A stretch of 64,000 nt of DNA from Anoplolepis gracilipes (GCF_047496725.1 NC_132973.1:3385233-3449232); one strand, 5' to 3'. Numbered from the stretch's first letter, positions 35,385 through 49,510 are shown. Notes: a model not told the origin generated them from the sequence alone. A program made the numbers and translations.

Positions 35385-37771
35385 CCTGGATAAAATTAAT
35401 AAAACAATACTCCATTATCGGGCGGTGTTTCAGATAGGAACGCTGAGAATATCAATCTAAGGAATCACTAGAAATCTCGCGGACGCGATGCCCTGCGAAT
35501 AAATTATTTTGCACTCCACAGCAATCACTGTGGTATTCATGCGACGCGAACGACGAAATTACTGTCGCCGTTTGCGATCTGTTTTCTCATCGGTGCTTTT
35601 CTTGTATGTCCTTTTATGATCTATCTATGTAATAACTAATTTTCAAACCACACATTTTATATATTTACTTACAATGGTTACTGCGACTTATATGTATGCA
35701 TGTGTAAGTCACATATAATAATTATAAATAAATATATATAAAACAGATATATAGACTTATAGACTTATATATTATGTATGCTTATATATACATGATGTAA
35801 TGCAACATCAATATAAAAAGTATGAAAAAAATTTTATATGTTTTCTATCTACTCTATGTAAGTCTAAAGAGGTATAAATATAATATATAAAAAATTTAAA
35901 TAATACCCTCAAATAATACGTGCCAATATAATAAATTAAAGAAAAGCTTATTATTATTGTTACTATTGTAAAAAATTTCTATTAATAATTTAATGACATG
36001 TGATACACATACATATTTTTTATGTTAAAAATATGTTAGTAGATTATTTATTAAAAAATATTTGACAAACATATGAATGCGGATTGGATGCAAAATGGCA
36101 CGAATCAGAACAGAATTTTAGTATTAAGCTTTAAGCTATTGATCCAAAGTTCGGGGCAAAAGCCGAGACCCGGACCCTCTATTGAGCAAACTGAAATACT
36201 TGTCACGTGTGGACATAAATAACTCGGATGTCGATAAATGTATTAAAAACTCGCGAACTAAAGCTTTATTTCGTTCGTGATATCAAAAAATGAAAAATAG
36301 AGAAACGGGAGGGTGAGTGAAATGGCAATGTAAAAATATTATCTGCATTCAAAGATTATTTTTAAACTTCAACAAGAGGCCTTTTAATAAACATTGCAAT
36401 AATGAAAGACAGATATATATATATATATAATCGTGAAATTAAGTCTTTTAATAAAAAAATTTTTAGTTTTTATGAAAAAAGAGAGATATAGAGAGAGAAT
36501 ATTGAACAGAATTAAACATTTTTTTATTCATTACTCTAAATATATATAAAATAAGTTATACATATATTAAAATTTTTTTAAACATTAAAAAAATAATCTT
36601 ATTTGTTCAAATATATGTAATATAAAATCGTGTACATCTTTGATATTTCTATTTTCTTCAAGGCGTCTTCCGCATATCTGATATGTAATATAACATAAAC
36701 ATACCAATCATTATAAAGAGGATAAGTAAAATCAATGTTGCACGTGTCACACGTAATCTATATGGAAATTCGACAGAATAACTTTCACCGCAACGATCAC
36801 CGAATTCCATTCGGAATTCGGCCGCAAAGATTTTCCATATGCACAAATGTCTACATAAAGCGGAAACATAAAGCGGAAGCGGAAATGAATCCCGCAAAGT
36901 TGTCGACCGCACGCGGTTGGCCTTGAGTCCGAGGTTTGGAGCGCGTTTGTGCGTGTACATGTGTATATGTATGTATGTGTACGCATGCACATGTTCCTGC
37001 TCTCTTCTGCAACTATATGTAATACATACTTATACCTAATATCTATGAAAGTGCAGGGACATTGTCTCGTGATATATGGATAAATCGGACCTCGCGTCTC
37101 CCCTTTTTCTCTCCTCTCGACGATTCCTTTCCGGCAACCGACTCTTCCCGCAAGATGAATTCAGATTTTCCCGAATTTTGTTTAAAATGTTTATGAACCG
37201 TGTCCGGCAGGAGGGTTCGGACACCACACGGGAATCCGCAAGCATAAGTTAGCAGGGGAAACGAAGCGAGGGGTCGAGGGGATGAGAAGCTCTCGAGAAG
37301 AGCTCTCGGTCGTCCCAAAAGTTTACGCAGCCGGACCCTGAGATCGGAGAACCGAAGATTCCCATATCCTGTATCGCACGGGGCAGTAAATCTCGCTAGG
37401 ACGCAAATAAAATTCCTCGCGCCGGAACGGAAGGAGTGCGTGATCAGCCTGTAACTTTACGAACGGCGACGCGGTCAACGGCCCGGAAACCCCGAATCGC
37501 CGATTCGATTAATAGAGCGGAGAGATCGCAATGTATATCTCTTCAAATAGCTAGCATAATGGAAACAAATGCATAAATTTAACTGGTAAAGCAAAGCGAT
37601 TCAACGCTTTGGTACTAAATATTCAACAAAAAATACGCTAATAAATATCATAATTTTTCTTCCACTTTCAATAATTCTAAAAAAGTTTCTAAAAATATAT
37701 ATATATATAATAAATATTTATAACGTATATCATAATATCTATAATATCATTACTATAATACATTAAATGAA

Positions 37772-37772
<1 letters not shown>

Positions 37773-37832
<60 letters not shown>
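37773..37832. repeat. TA microsatellite
   Basis: About 28 AT dinucleotides. Confidence 0.95.
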
Positions 37833-37834
<2 letters not shown>

Positions 37835-37900
37835 ATCAAGAAAAATGTTTACAAGTTATCTCAGTTTTAATTTATTCTTAAATGCATTTTTTTCATTTTT

Positions 37901-38640
37901 AATAATTAATACTGTCAACAATTACTCTCTGTTCCCTGACAAGATTGCTTGCCTTCTAGACAAGTACGTAACACTAGTTAGCACCCTGCTGCGATCTGTA
38001 GTGGGTGTTGTGACACCCAAAGCGGAACAAACAAACATCGTGTCCGTTCGGCCGAAGGGTACCACCAGATTGACCATCGGCCGGATCGCAACTTTGCGGG
38101 GCACGAGAAGAGACCGTTCCCTCCTTGTCGCCCACGTTGTTTCCTCTTCCTCCAGTTTCTGACATATATAAAGAAAGGGAATGGGCCGCCCCTTAAAAGT
38201 TTCAACCGCGACGCTAAATAGGAAACGATACACTTCCACGATCCGACTCGATTCCCGTTTTCCTCTCCTCTTTTCAGCCGCACTCTGTCCTTTCCCTCTC
38301 CCCCATTCTCTTCTTCCGCGACATTAGGTCCGAGACAACGGTCGTTTCTATATCCTGGGGACTCTCGAATTCGAAGTCGTTCGTTCCGGCACGAAGGACG
38401 ATATGGCGCGCGATGAATGGCAATGTGCGGTCCTTAAGATTAAATCACAGCGACGAGAGAAACGGCGGCCCGAGACCTTCGCGAATACAAGATCGGGTCA
38501 TTTCGCAAGCATGGCTTGTCACTTAGCTGAATTGCGTCCCGTTTACTGTCGACCAGCAAGAAATTGATAACCACCAATATCAACGGGGATATAATTAGAT
38601 CGTCATCCACGTTCTCATAATAAATATTTCAGTTACATAT
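37901..38640. promoter_or_regulatory. Candidate regulatory island
   Basis: About 700 bp of complex CpG-containing sequence directly after a TA microsatellite. Open frames on both strands (about 105 codons) have no recognisable similarity. Confidence 0.25.
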
Positions 38641-40060
38641 ATAGACTGCGTCGATTAACTTTAATCATCTTTTGATTCTAAGTCCATTTCTTTATTTCTC
38701 AGTCTAAAGATATTAAAGTTAAAAATTAAAGTTGACAAGTGTTAGTAAAACGGATTATATGTTGCATACGTTTAAAAAAAAAACAGAAAGAATTTAATTA
38801 CGTTTATTGATTTGTTCTTGGTTTAAGATTTAATATTCCGGCTATTTTAACATATAACTAATAACGTTATATTTATCGATTATTATAATATATATATACC
38901 ATTTAATTTAATATACTTAATATTCATTTATGTGAAATTAATAATAGAGCTAAAATTATTTGAGATCAATAACAATTACATTTTGTTAAAATATAATTAT
39001 CTTAATGAAATTAAGATTATAAAGCAATAGTTTAATCAAATTGTATGAGTCATTAATATATAAATAACAGTTAAAATACAATTATATAATACAGCTTATA
39101 TATATAATATAGCTTATATATATATTATAATTTATAATAATTTATATAAAGCTACTCAGCTCAAGTACAGAATATTTGAATTTTATTTTTTAAATTCAAC
39201 TTTTAGAATTAATTCTTTACATTCTTTACAAATTTTTTTTCTATAAATATTCTAAAACTAATCTAGAATGAAGCGGCTGATCGGCTATATTTTCACGTAT
39301 TCTCAATAAACGCATTTATAAAAGCAACGGCGATAATCGAAGACGCGATAGAAAGAACGCTTCAGCATGTCAACAAGCACTCAGCGACAGTGGCAACGGC
39401 ATGTTACCACAGCATGTTCATAATTAATGCGATAAGGAGCGAGCGTGAGCGCAGAAAATTGTGTCTTTTTAGGCGGCCAATCTCTTTACGTAAGCAAAAC
39501 GCGAGCATATGCGAGAAAATCGTTTAAATTTAACCGAATGAAACTACGCAAACTTGTGTTTCTTTAAAGATAACTATGCGAAATAAGATCGCACACATGA
39601 ATATTATCACCGATAAATCTTTGTTATAAAAACAAAAAAAACAACTATTAGCCACTATTAGCTCGCGAATAATATGCTTTCACGTGATATTATATACAGA
39701 TTGACGTCATTGGTGTGCGGTTGATTAGTCGAAAATATCAGTTTATGTAGAAGAAAATAATAAAGAATTAATTAAAGCCTCTTGTAAAATGCGATTATAA
39801 CTTGTACAATCGTATCTTTAATACATTTTATTTGTAATAAAATATATTTTTCATGACATCTAATAAACTAGAAGATAGTTCGTTAATTCCCCAATAATAT
39901 CGAAGGTCAAAATATAGTATAATCTTCTTTAAAAACTTAAAAAATTAATCTCAAAGTTTAATTTTCTTAACTTTAATATTGCGTGTGCTGCGTTGTAAGT
40001 TCTTAAAAAGTTAAATCACTATAACACTGGAAATTTCTTGAATTTCACTATCTTTGCAGC

Positions 40061-40640
40061 TTAGAAATTTATTAATCGTCGAGACGATTGTCTTCGTCAA
40101 GAGCGAAGAAAGTCGTTCGACCGAGAACGTCAAACTGGCAGAAACAGCCGTTTGTGACCTCGGACCAACCCTGTGACCTCAACAGGGCTTTCGATGACTT
40201 TCTCGGCCGGCCCGTGATGCGCGACACGTTACACACGTTTCTCTCCGCGGGAATCCCAGGGATCCGGACCGGGACCGGGGGATCGGAGAATCGAGTTTTC
40301 TTGATAATCAAAATCCAAAAGCGAGTTTCGTCGAACCGAATACGAGGTACAGGCCGGCATCGCTTCCGGGACGTTTCTCCTAGAGAAAACTAGTTCTCTC
40401 GTCGCGGGACTTTCGTCCGCTACTCCCGTAATTGCCATAGTCCTTACGTGCTGGACACTGTCCACCTTTTAGGGTGGGAACTTCGCGAGGAAAGACTGGT
40501 CCGTGCTGTTTTCGAACAAAACGCCGCGCGTTGCTTCTCTACAAATACCTGTTCGGACCTACGACGCGGAAGTTGATACCTGATTCGAATTGCAATATCA
40601 GCGCTATTGCATTTAACGTATGAGTTAACGTATGGTTAAC
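40061..40640. promoter_or_regulatory. Candidate island with paired nuclear-receptor half-sites
   Basis: TGTGACCTC occurs at 40153-40161 and 40172-40180 (reverse complement GAGGTCACA). This gives two AGGTCA half-sites in the same orientation with 13 bp between them. COUP-TF proteins are known to bind AGGTCA repeats with unusually flexible spacing, so an Svp or other receptor input is plausible. Confidence 0.4.
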
Positions 40641-41980
40641 GTTCAAAATTGTTTGGATATTTAAAAGTAAAGGAGAGAGAAACGAAGAATATCATGTAAG
40701 AAAGAGAGAGAAAACAGAGCAGTGATAAGTTTCAAAGTACATTATCGTTTACGATAATAACAAACTATTAGCAAACAAAAATAGTATAAGAAATTAAGAT
40801 GTCTATAGAACTATATATTTCACACTTTACTTACCACTATCATGAAAATAATGAATCACGCAATAATGAATACGCGTTTAGATTTGATGTCGTCAAGGAG
40901 AAGGAAATTTCCATCAACAGTACAAACATATAATATGTGCATATTCACATGCATATGAACAATAGATATCGACAAGGAAAATGATGCAACGTTAGGATAC
41001 TGTCAATGTCAATGTGCAAATTAGAACACACTTATGTACTATTGTATAATCAGTATAATTATCATCATACAAAGAAACTATGTATATTATTTTGTACAAA
41101 ATAACACAATAAATGTTTTAAATAAAAAATCTCCAAGTTAAAAACCTAATTTTTAATAAAGTATAAATAATAATTTAAAGTAATTATAGTTTAATTATAA
41201 TTTAAAATATGAATTTTTAACAAAGAGAGATAATAATTGCTTACCCATAACTTATAAGAATAAATCTTAGAAATGTCATTTTTTTCATTTACGATTGTAA
41301 GAGAGTAAAATTTTCAAAATTACAATGAAAAACGATGATAAATTTCTCAGGTGCCGATCGACATGGAACGATCATTGCCGAGATCGTTTCCGCCATCGAC
41401 AGGTAGCTTGGAAACCGATAGAAAGAGAGAAAGAAAGAGGCACCTTACGTCCTTTCTGCGGGTGGACAAGTGGCGAGCAGAGGGGCAAGAAAGCACAGCC
41501 TCACACTACAGCGAGACGAGTGGGTGGCACTCGATGGGGTCCGGAAAGCCTGGGGCGAAGTGCAGAGTGCCACTTTACTCGGGGACCACGTGTTAGTTCG
41601 TGTCAGATTTCGTATTCTCCCGTTCCTTTTTCGAGAAAACGTTCTCTTCGTCTCGAAAATCTTATACAATTCTTACGTCGCACTCTTACTTTGCTAGCGA
41701 TGGAGACACTTTTTGCGTTCGCTCCGAACGCCGCCAATCTGACATTTCGATACTTCACATCAAAAAGAAATATGTTATTCAATTTCTTTAAAAAGAAAAA
41801 GAAAAAAAAAAAAGAGAAATATAAATATAGAGTTTATAAACATTTGTATAACATTTAAAAGGAAAGCAGATTTTTAGAAAGTTTAAAGTTTTACATTAAT
41901 ATAAACAGATAAATAAAATTTCTCAATTTATCGTACTCTAAGAAAAATCTCGAATAAGAAAGTTACCTAAAAGAAATGTG

Positions 41981-41983
<3 letters not shown>

Positions 41984-42036
<53 letters not shown>
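41984..42036. repeat. TA microsatellite
   Basis: About 26 AT dinucleotides. Confidence 0.95.
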
Positions 42037-42037
<1 letters not shown>

Positions 42038-42479
42038 TAACACACTTGCACAAGAACGATTCAAATCAGATCAACTTGGAATGCAGTGAAAAAAAGACTA
42101 AAAGCATTAATAAAATATTAGCAGAAAATAAGAGGTATAATAAATATGCAAATATGAGGGAGTATTCTTCACAGTCTAAATTATATAATAAATTATTGAA
42201 GTTTAAAAAATCGGAAACGACCAGAGACTCATCGATAATCCCTAAATTCAACGTGAATGCGGATCGGAGGGAATGCACAGACGAACATACATCACGGACA
42301 AAGATCGTATCTCCCCGAACGCGTATCAATACCTGTGCTCGATGCATAGTCAATAAAGCCCCTTCCTTCTCTTTCCTTCCTCTCTTCCGATTTCAGGTCA
42401 CACGGATATTTGGTCGATCCTCTTGCGTGTGTACCCTTCAAAATGGGAAAAAGACACGGGGCGCTTCCGCGGTGCGACA

Positions 42480-42960
42480 GTGAGGGGAGGAAAGTCCGGT
42501 CGACGTCGCGCTCGACGATTTCGGGGATCCACAACGCAATTCCGTACTTGGGCGATTTGCTCGACCTACGTGCCTACGTGCCCACACGGTATGCTACCTC
42601 TTATAGGTATATGGGTATAGGCGCGCGCGCTCTACGGGGTGGTGTATCACGCACGGTTTTCACCCCCGTGAAACCCTGCCTTCCGCGACACGACCCTGTT
42701 GTGGTCGGCGCAGCTGTCCTGCGTCCAGATGTCCGGTTTTCGGGTACGGGACGGACTGCTCGCATATACTGTGAGAAAACCAATCCGAGGTTGGGCCCCT
42801 TCTCTCTTTCCTTTACGTTGCCTTTTTCCTTCGTCCGTGACTGCCCCCTCCGCGCGCCCGTTCCCTTTTCCTTGACCGGAATCCCTGGAGGCACATTAAT
42901 TACCCCGCGAACGGACGCTCCTTCGGTATTATCCGAAATTTAATACACGGCTACACGCCC
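42480..42960. promoter_or_regulatory. Candidate island with tandem CCTACGTG and a TTTCAC palindrome
   Basis: CCTACGTG is repeated in direct contact (42565-42580). TTTCAC / CCCC / GTGAAA forms a perfect palindrome with a C4 spacer (42658-42673). The island is CpG-rich and non-repetitive otherwise. Confidence 0.3.
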
Positions 42961-44179
42961 CGCCGAAACGCACGCACGCGTGTATGCATTTATATGTACA
43001 GGTCGATTCGCAAATATCAATATCAAATTTTACAAGAACAGATTCTACATATTATAAATTCTGCAATTAAATTATTATTAAATATAGGTTTTTCACGTAA
43101 ATTTAAACAGAGAATAAAATTTGGCTGTTTATTTGCACATCCTTAAAGTTTAAGTACAAAAAGACACTTATTTTTAATCGTTTAGAATTGAAAAAGTAGC
43201 GATATTAACATTCTTTTATAAAAATATCAATTTTATTGTTAGATTTAAATAATAAATTTATTTTAAATTTAATAATGTTAGATTTAAGTCACCCTGTATA
43301 GGTCTATTTCTATATACAAAAAACTGACCAGCACGAGCGCTATTCGCGGTCTTTCTATTGCAAACCCTTTACTAAATGTCAGTATCGTTAACACGATAGG
43401 AACGAGTCGATCAGTATATGTAAGAGCATAATTTGGCTCGCTATGAATCATTTTCAGATACAAAAAATTTTACGTTACAAGATCAAAGAAGTATGACAAC
43501 AGACTCCATCGATAAAAGTATCATCAATAAAAGTGTCATCGTTAAAAATTCCTCGAATTAAATGCATCAACAGCGTAAAAAATACTATGCATTATAAGTT
43601 CCAATATAAAAATGTAATTTAAAAAAAGTTATTTTAAAACATTTATAAAATGCAATATGTGAAACAAACACTAAATCTCCCGTATAAAAGATGAAAGATG
43701 AAAGATAAATATAAACACAAAACAAAGAAATTGTTTGTCTTTCTGTACACATTTAAGTAAATAATATCTCAATTACTTGGCTAATTGAATCTAAAATATG
43801 TCATTGTAATATCAAGAAAAAAAATATATTCTGACAATCATGATATGTAATACACTTAAGCGTGGATTAATCGTATATATATTTGTTAAGTATGGTATGT
43901 TAAAATCTGGGTGGCATATATGCTACATATTCTCACGCTCTTGAGGAATGAAAATTTTAACCAGGCAGTCGCGTTTCGGTCGCCAAAATCATTAATGGAT
44001 CGCAACGGGCTATGTGTGATCAACCGCAAAGAGAATAATCGCGTGAATACGACGACGAGAAATCAAAGGGAATTCGTAGCATGAAATGCGGCCATTATCT
44101 TCCGTATGTTCTTTCCGATCCTCCGAATTGCGGATCGATTTTGCGTTTATCCTCGATTACCGACGAGAAATGTAACTCT

Positions 44180-44181
44180 AC

Positions 44182-44219
<38 letters not shown>

Positions 44220-44231
44220 TATATATATAAT

Positions 44232-44291
<60 letters not shown>

Positions 44292-44292
44292 A
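44180..44292. repeat. Long TA microsatellite with TAATATA interruptions
   Basis: About 113 bp of AT dinucleotides with regular single-base slips. Confidence 0.95.
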
Positions 44293-46778
44293 ACTGAACC
44301 GATATTGTACGCGAGATCGACGATAGTCGATAGTCCGAATGATGATGTGGATGCATGAAGTACGATCGTTAAGTGCTTCCGGATATTTGCGTTGCATTGC
44401 ACGTTAAAAAGGTACCTACGCGCGTCATTACATCTCTCGTTACCGCCATAGTTATCTCTCATCTGCAAGAACGGTAGAAGACGAAGTTGTAAATATTTCA
44501 TAAAATGCATCATACATCATTTGTATCTTAAATGAAATTAAATCTTTAACGAACTCGAACGCGCCAAAAAAGTGACTAAGTCTACGATACTACAGACTAT
44601 TTTAGTTTACCCTCCTTCCTTCCTCTCTAGCTCCCCGTATCTTCTTTCTTTCACCTGTTCTTTTGAAATGTAAGTTTAGTTATTCGCTAAATCTTGTTGA
44701 AAATTTTATACTGAAGATATCGGATATTTTTAATGATTGTCATACCAACCTGTTCCTAATCGTAATGAATTATTAATATTGTCATGTTTAATTCAGTGAA
44801 AAATTCATAAATCGTATAAAATACTCTCTTAATAAATTAATTATTATAATTGTTATTGTATTATCTTTTCTTCCTTTCTAATCTTCCTAATTATGCATTC
44901 CCTTTATTCTTTGATCTTAATAAAAAATTAATCTAATCATTTCTTTTTACATTTGTCAATTTCTTTTGTATATAAAGCAATGAATAACAGTTTTTTTAAA
45001 TTTAAACTCCAACTAAAATAAACTCAACTATCATTAATGATCATAATATTAATCTTCATGATCATCTAACATATCATCAGTAATATGGCAAATGTTAAAA
45101 TAGTTTTTCTTTGAGTAACAAAGGTTTCTTTGTGTTTTCTATCAAGTTGGACATAACAGTTGATATATTAACGGAGAAAAATTCGGGCCCGTTTCACCAG
45201 AACCAGCCGAGAATTTTGAAGACGAGGAATAATCGAGAATTAGATCTGAAAAATAGTTTATTCCAGAGAACACTAGAGCACCCGAAGCGTCTGCTTTTAT
45301 CGGTGTCATAACTCAGAGCTCTATCGCGCCTCGACCGCCCCATAATGAGCGACGCCAAATGCGCCGGCGATAACATAATGCGGGGGAAAAAGATAGGAAG
45401 TAATTGGAAGCTTATATGGCACTTATTGTAAGCGCGTAATCTTAAGAGAGGAAAAAAAGAGAGGAGAGAGATACGGAGAAAGAGTTTCAGCTTCACCGGT
45501 GCTAAATGAAACACGACATATCACGCGCATGATTTATCCGGAGTTGAGTAAATAAAACCATCAATCGCGATCGTATCCTATCACCTCCCATCGTCTTATC
45601 TTTCCTATGTTAATCACCAAGAAGCTAAATTGGACCAAGATGTATGTATAGAATTTTTAGATTGACCTTATCAACGACACGAGAACGGGCGCTATTGCCT
45701 TTCTTTAAATTTTAAGAAAGCCTCGCTCTTGTGTAATCACGTAACTCGGTTCTTTATTAGTTGTCAGCTTTTTCCTTAATTTTACAGTTAAATTCTTCCA
45801 ACAAATGATAAAAGATGTCACAACTATTTCATATACATATATAATACAAAACGTATATATAATATATCCAAAACTTATATATGCCTAAAACGATTAAATG
45901 TAACATGTTGCTATCACACTATTAAACACATTTAATTTATATAGATTTTTTTTAATACGCGATAAATGAGTCTATTTTATCTGCGGAATATTTCGAAAAA
46001 AAAAAAAAAATAAGAAGATTAAAATCACATTGGAACATTATTATTTTAACATCCATTTACTATAATAATCGCATAGTGATTTTTGCGGAACGAAGGGACG
46101 ACGAAGTCCAAACGGGTAGATACGTCTCGAGCAGGTCAAGGAGGACCTTTAAAGCCTGTTTACCTCCCTTTCTTCATATATATCTTTTGCGTCTACTCTA
46201 TATGCTTAACCCGGTGCATTTGGGCATCTCGCTTTTTTTTTCTAGGCCGTTCTAAATATGCATTATCCAATTTAGTCCGATTACACGGACCAGCCATGAC
46301 GCACGGACTCTACTACCCAATCGGATCCTCCCCTCTCTCTTTCTCTCTCTTCCGTCTATATTCTTCTGCTCTCCCCTGCAATCCCTTCTCTTTCGACGCG
46401 CACCTACACGTCTGTCCGGAGGTAAAACCTAATTTAAAAAAGCTTAACGGCCGAGACACCCGAAACGAGTGGCGTGCTGCCAGCGTTGATTCACGGCAAA
46501 CCGCAAATGCCACCATGGTAACAATTAGATGACAATCAGTTATATGTAAATCTTATAATTATATTTCCTTTCGGCACAATTTCGGCGATTGTCAAAGATA
46601 TACATTTTTCTTTTACTACTAGGCAAAGTAAATATATATATAGCATAAGAATAATTAAACTGTGTGATATATCTATAAATTGTAAATAAATCTGTGAAAG
46701 TATATAAAACGCAGTTATATATACAATATTTTCTAACTTTCTTTTTGCATGTGACTATATCATCTTTGTTGGCATATA

Positions 46779-46828
46779 TTTTCTTAACTACATTGATAGT
46801 ATTTTTTCTTAACTACATTGATAATATT
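46779..46828 (+). repeat. 25-bp direct tandem repeat, two units
   Basis: CTTAACTACATTGATA occurs at 46783 and again at 46808, with similar T-rich flanks, giving an exact 25-bp period. Confidence 0.9.
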
Positions 46829-46850
46829 ACCAATGATTATGACAGATGAG

Positions 46851-46853
<3 letters not shown>

Positions 46854-46895
<42 letters not shown>
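46854..46895. repeat. TA microsatellite
   Basis: About 20 AT dinucleotides. Confidence 0.95.
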
Positions 46896-46897
<2 letters not shown>

Positions 46898-47689
46898 AGA
46901 GAAAGTGCCACTTCTTCCGCCTATAGAAATCCAATAAAGTAAATAAGACGAAGCAATCTTGGGTCGTGGCATCGTTATGCGCTGTGGAAAATAAATTCTT
47001 GCGTAATAAATTTAAAAATAATGTTTTTAATAGCAATGTGGCACCTGTGTTGATTTCTCCAATCATCAATCTTTAAATCTATGTTTAATCGACAGAAGGA
47101 AACATGCGATATATCTTATTAATTAAAAATAAAATAAGAAGATACTTCTGCAAATTTTGACGCAAACTAATAAAATCTTTTTAAAATAATACAACAATTC
47201 ATTTGTAAAACCGCCAGAAAAAATGCTTTAAACTGCAATTTTTATAAGCAGTTAAAAAAAAAATAAATAAATAAATGTCTAATGTAAACATTACTCTCAT
47301 CTGATTGGAAAAACTGCAATTAAGAATTAAGAATTGTTAAACAGTTTAATGAAATGAAAACTAGTTTAATGAAATTATCAAATAAAAAAAATATATATTG
47401 TTTCTTTTATCAAATAAAAATGAGCAAAGCCCAATATAATTTGTGAATCTAGAATTAAATAGAAAATAATAATCGACGCATCATTAGGGATATAAATGAG
47501 CAATAAAAATAATCATCAGAACAAACATCGCACTAGTTCACGAAACTAGAACAGCGAGTTACATAATTATAACACGAGGTCGAATCTGTATCCTGACCAA
47601 GCAAAAATGGTTTAGCGCGAGACGACTAAAAAAATGCGCGTTAAGAAGAGACAAACGGAAGCACAGCAAGCAGCGTATGTTGCACGAGG

Positions 47690-47960
47690 GGGAAGAGAAA
47701 AAAGATGAAGAAACTTGGCAAAGGAGCCATACATTTGCCACGCCATTAGTGCCAGGCCGGGCGCTAGCCATCGCCATTAAGTAGAGAGAAATTGATCGAT
47801 ATTGCAGCAACCGGCCGTAATAACGCAGTACCTACTAGGTAATAATTAATCGCGACCGCGCTGGCATAAAGGCTGTTTCCATATCAATCTTTCGTGTTGA
47901 CGTGTTGCCGGAAACAGAAGCTCGGCGAAAAAAGAGAGACAGCGATAAAACGGCCAACAC
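47690..47960. promoter_or_regulatory. Candidate island with repeated CGCCATTA
   Basis: CGCCATTA occurs at 47741-47748 and 47772-47779, 31 bp apart and in the same orientation. Complex sequence with ATTGATCGAT and AATAATTAATCG words surrounds it. Confidence 0.3.
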
Positions 47961-48420
47961 CGATTATAGAAACGATGAAGAAACGTCGCGGAAAAATCCA
48001 CGGTTGAGATATTCTCATATCGTGTTCACTATCACCTCTTAATTGGTCTACATATTTTACGAGGAGCAGAAAAAAATCAATTTTATTTCTTTTCTGTGAC
48101 GTAAAAATATAGCATGTATTTATATTTAATTTTATATCAAACTATTTATATATTATTTAGTTAATTATTTAAACATTTTATTAAAAAAAAAACTCATGTT
48201 CTATGTGAAATAACCATTCTTTACTAAAGAGAAATTTAATTTTTATTATTTTATTTAATCCCGCTCAAGAATGAAAATTTTTAGTCACAATAAATATTTT
48301 ACCGAGAAAACAACTGTTACCTCCTCGTACTCTCAGAGAACTCTACGTTGATGTAATGCTTGTTTCTGAATCCGCGATAAAAAAAAAGTTTCAATCATTA
48401 TTTTTTTACAATATACAATA

Positions 48421-48790
48421 GTTTGAAATAACGAGAGACCGAGTACCGGAAAAAGAAACAAATGTGACGGAACTATCGATTAACCTTCTTGGAAAATGCA
48501 TCGGCCACCGTTTCACCTTCTCGATCGGAGTAGTGGTGGACCGTTCATGATTACGCGAACGCGCACAAACGGAACCCCCTCGGCAAACAAATGACGAGCC
48601 ATAAATACGTTAGCACCCAAGGTGCTAGGAAGGAGTGTCCGATATTAATAAGCGGTCATTAGGAGATATGGTCTCGGGGCTATGGACAATGGCGAGGGGG
48701 CGGGCGCGAGAGCGAGAGCGTTCGCGAGGAGAATAGACGCTGTAAATCTCGAGACCCGAAGCCCCTGGCTTTTAAAGAAATCACTCACAT
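48421..48790. promoter_or_regulatory. Candidate island with a TAGCACC palindrome
   Basis: TAGCACC / CAA / GGTGCTA (48611-48627) is a perfect palindrome with a 3-bp spacer. GCCATAAA (48598-48605), an Abd-B-type Hox word, lies directly beside it. GC-rich complex sequence follows to 48730. Confidence 0.35.
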
Positions 48791-49510
48791 GATGTGATTA
48801 CGAGCCGCATTTTCCACATCGATTTCTACGTTTTTCACTAGCCGGAATTTAGATTGCGCGATTGCGCGCATCCCGAAAACCGGCTTTCTTCCTGAGGTTT
48901 GAAATTCAACTAAGACAAACTGACGTGATTTTCTTTGGAACGTCGTTGTGACGAACGCACAGTTGCTCGATGGCCTTTCTGAGATGGAGTGGCAAAAAAT
49001 GATAGCAAAATAGGTCACACTACCATTAGATCGGAATCAATGACGCGGGTTAGTCGTTAAGATAATTGAGTTGTTGACTCGACATCAAGACTGTCGCGTA
49101 AAAAAGCATTGCCTCGATAATTTTTCAAACAACGACATGCGACTCAATTCGCCTAATAAGCAATTAGCTCCGATGTTATAAATGCGGTTTCACAATAAAA
49201 ATAAGATGCAACAATGCAAAGGTGAGTTTAAACTCATAAATTATATTAGTATTGTATAACTTCCAAGTGAAAAAAATCAAATATATGTGTGTAATCTTGA
49301 AGAAATTCATACAAGTTTTTTCTTTTGTAGATAAATCAATGTGATAGAGATAAATTTATTCTTTCATTATTAAAAATTTATTACAAAAATAATAATAAAT
49401 ATTACTAAAACATAAACTATATCGAATCTGTCAATGAGAAATCAATCGATAAATCACAAACGTTATTTTAAATTGGAAAATATATTCGAAAGAATAACAT
49501 TTACTCTCAA

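Larger units (their letters stand above)
32231..43000. other. Upstream non-coding block 4, no gene recognised
   Basis: AT-rich stretches with nothing recognised: 32231-32740, 33131-33430, 33959-34130, 34801-35334, 35641-36100, 36331-36650, 37561-37772, 38641-39260, 39561-40060, 40641-41320 and 41761-42240. Complex islands: 32741-33130, 33431-33890, 34131-34800, 35386-35640, 36651-37560, 37901-38640, 39261-39560, 40061-40640, 41321-41760 and 42241-43000. The 177-codon frames at 41325-41858 and 42410-42943 resemble no family and are not called. Confidence 0.6.

Noticed and set aside
41325..42943. Two 177-codon plus-strand frames
   Set aside because: The first ends in a lysine run from an A-rich tract, and neither resembles a protein family. 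The opposite strand is also open over parts of both.
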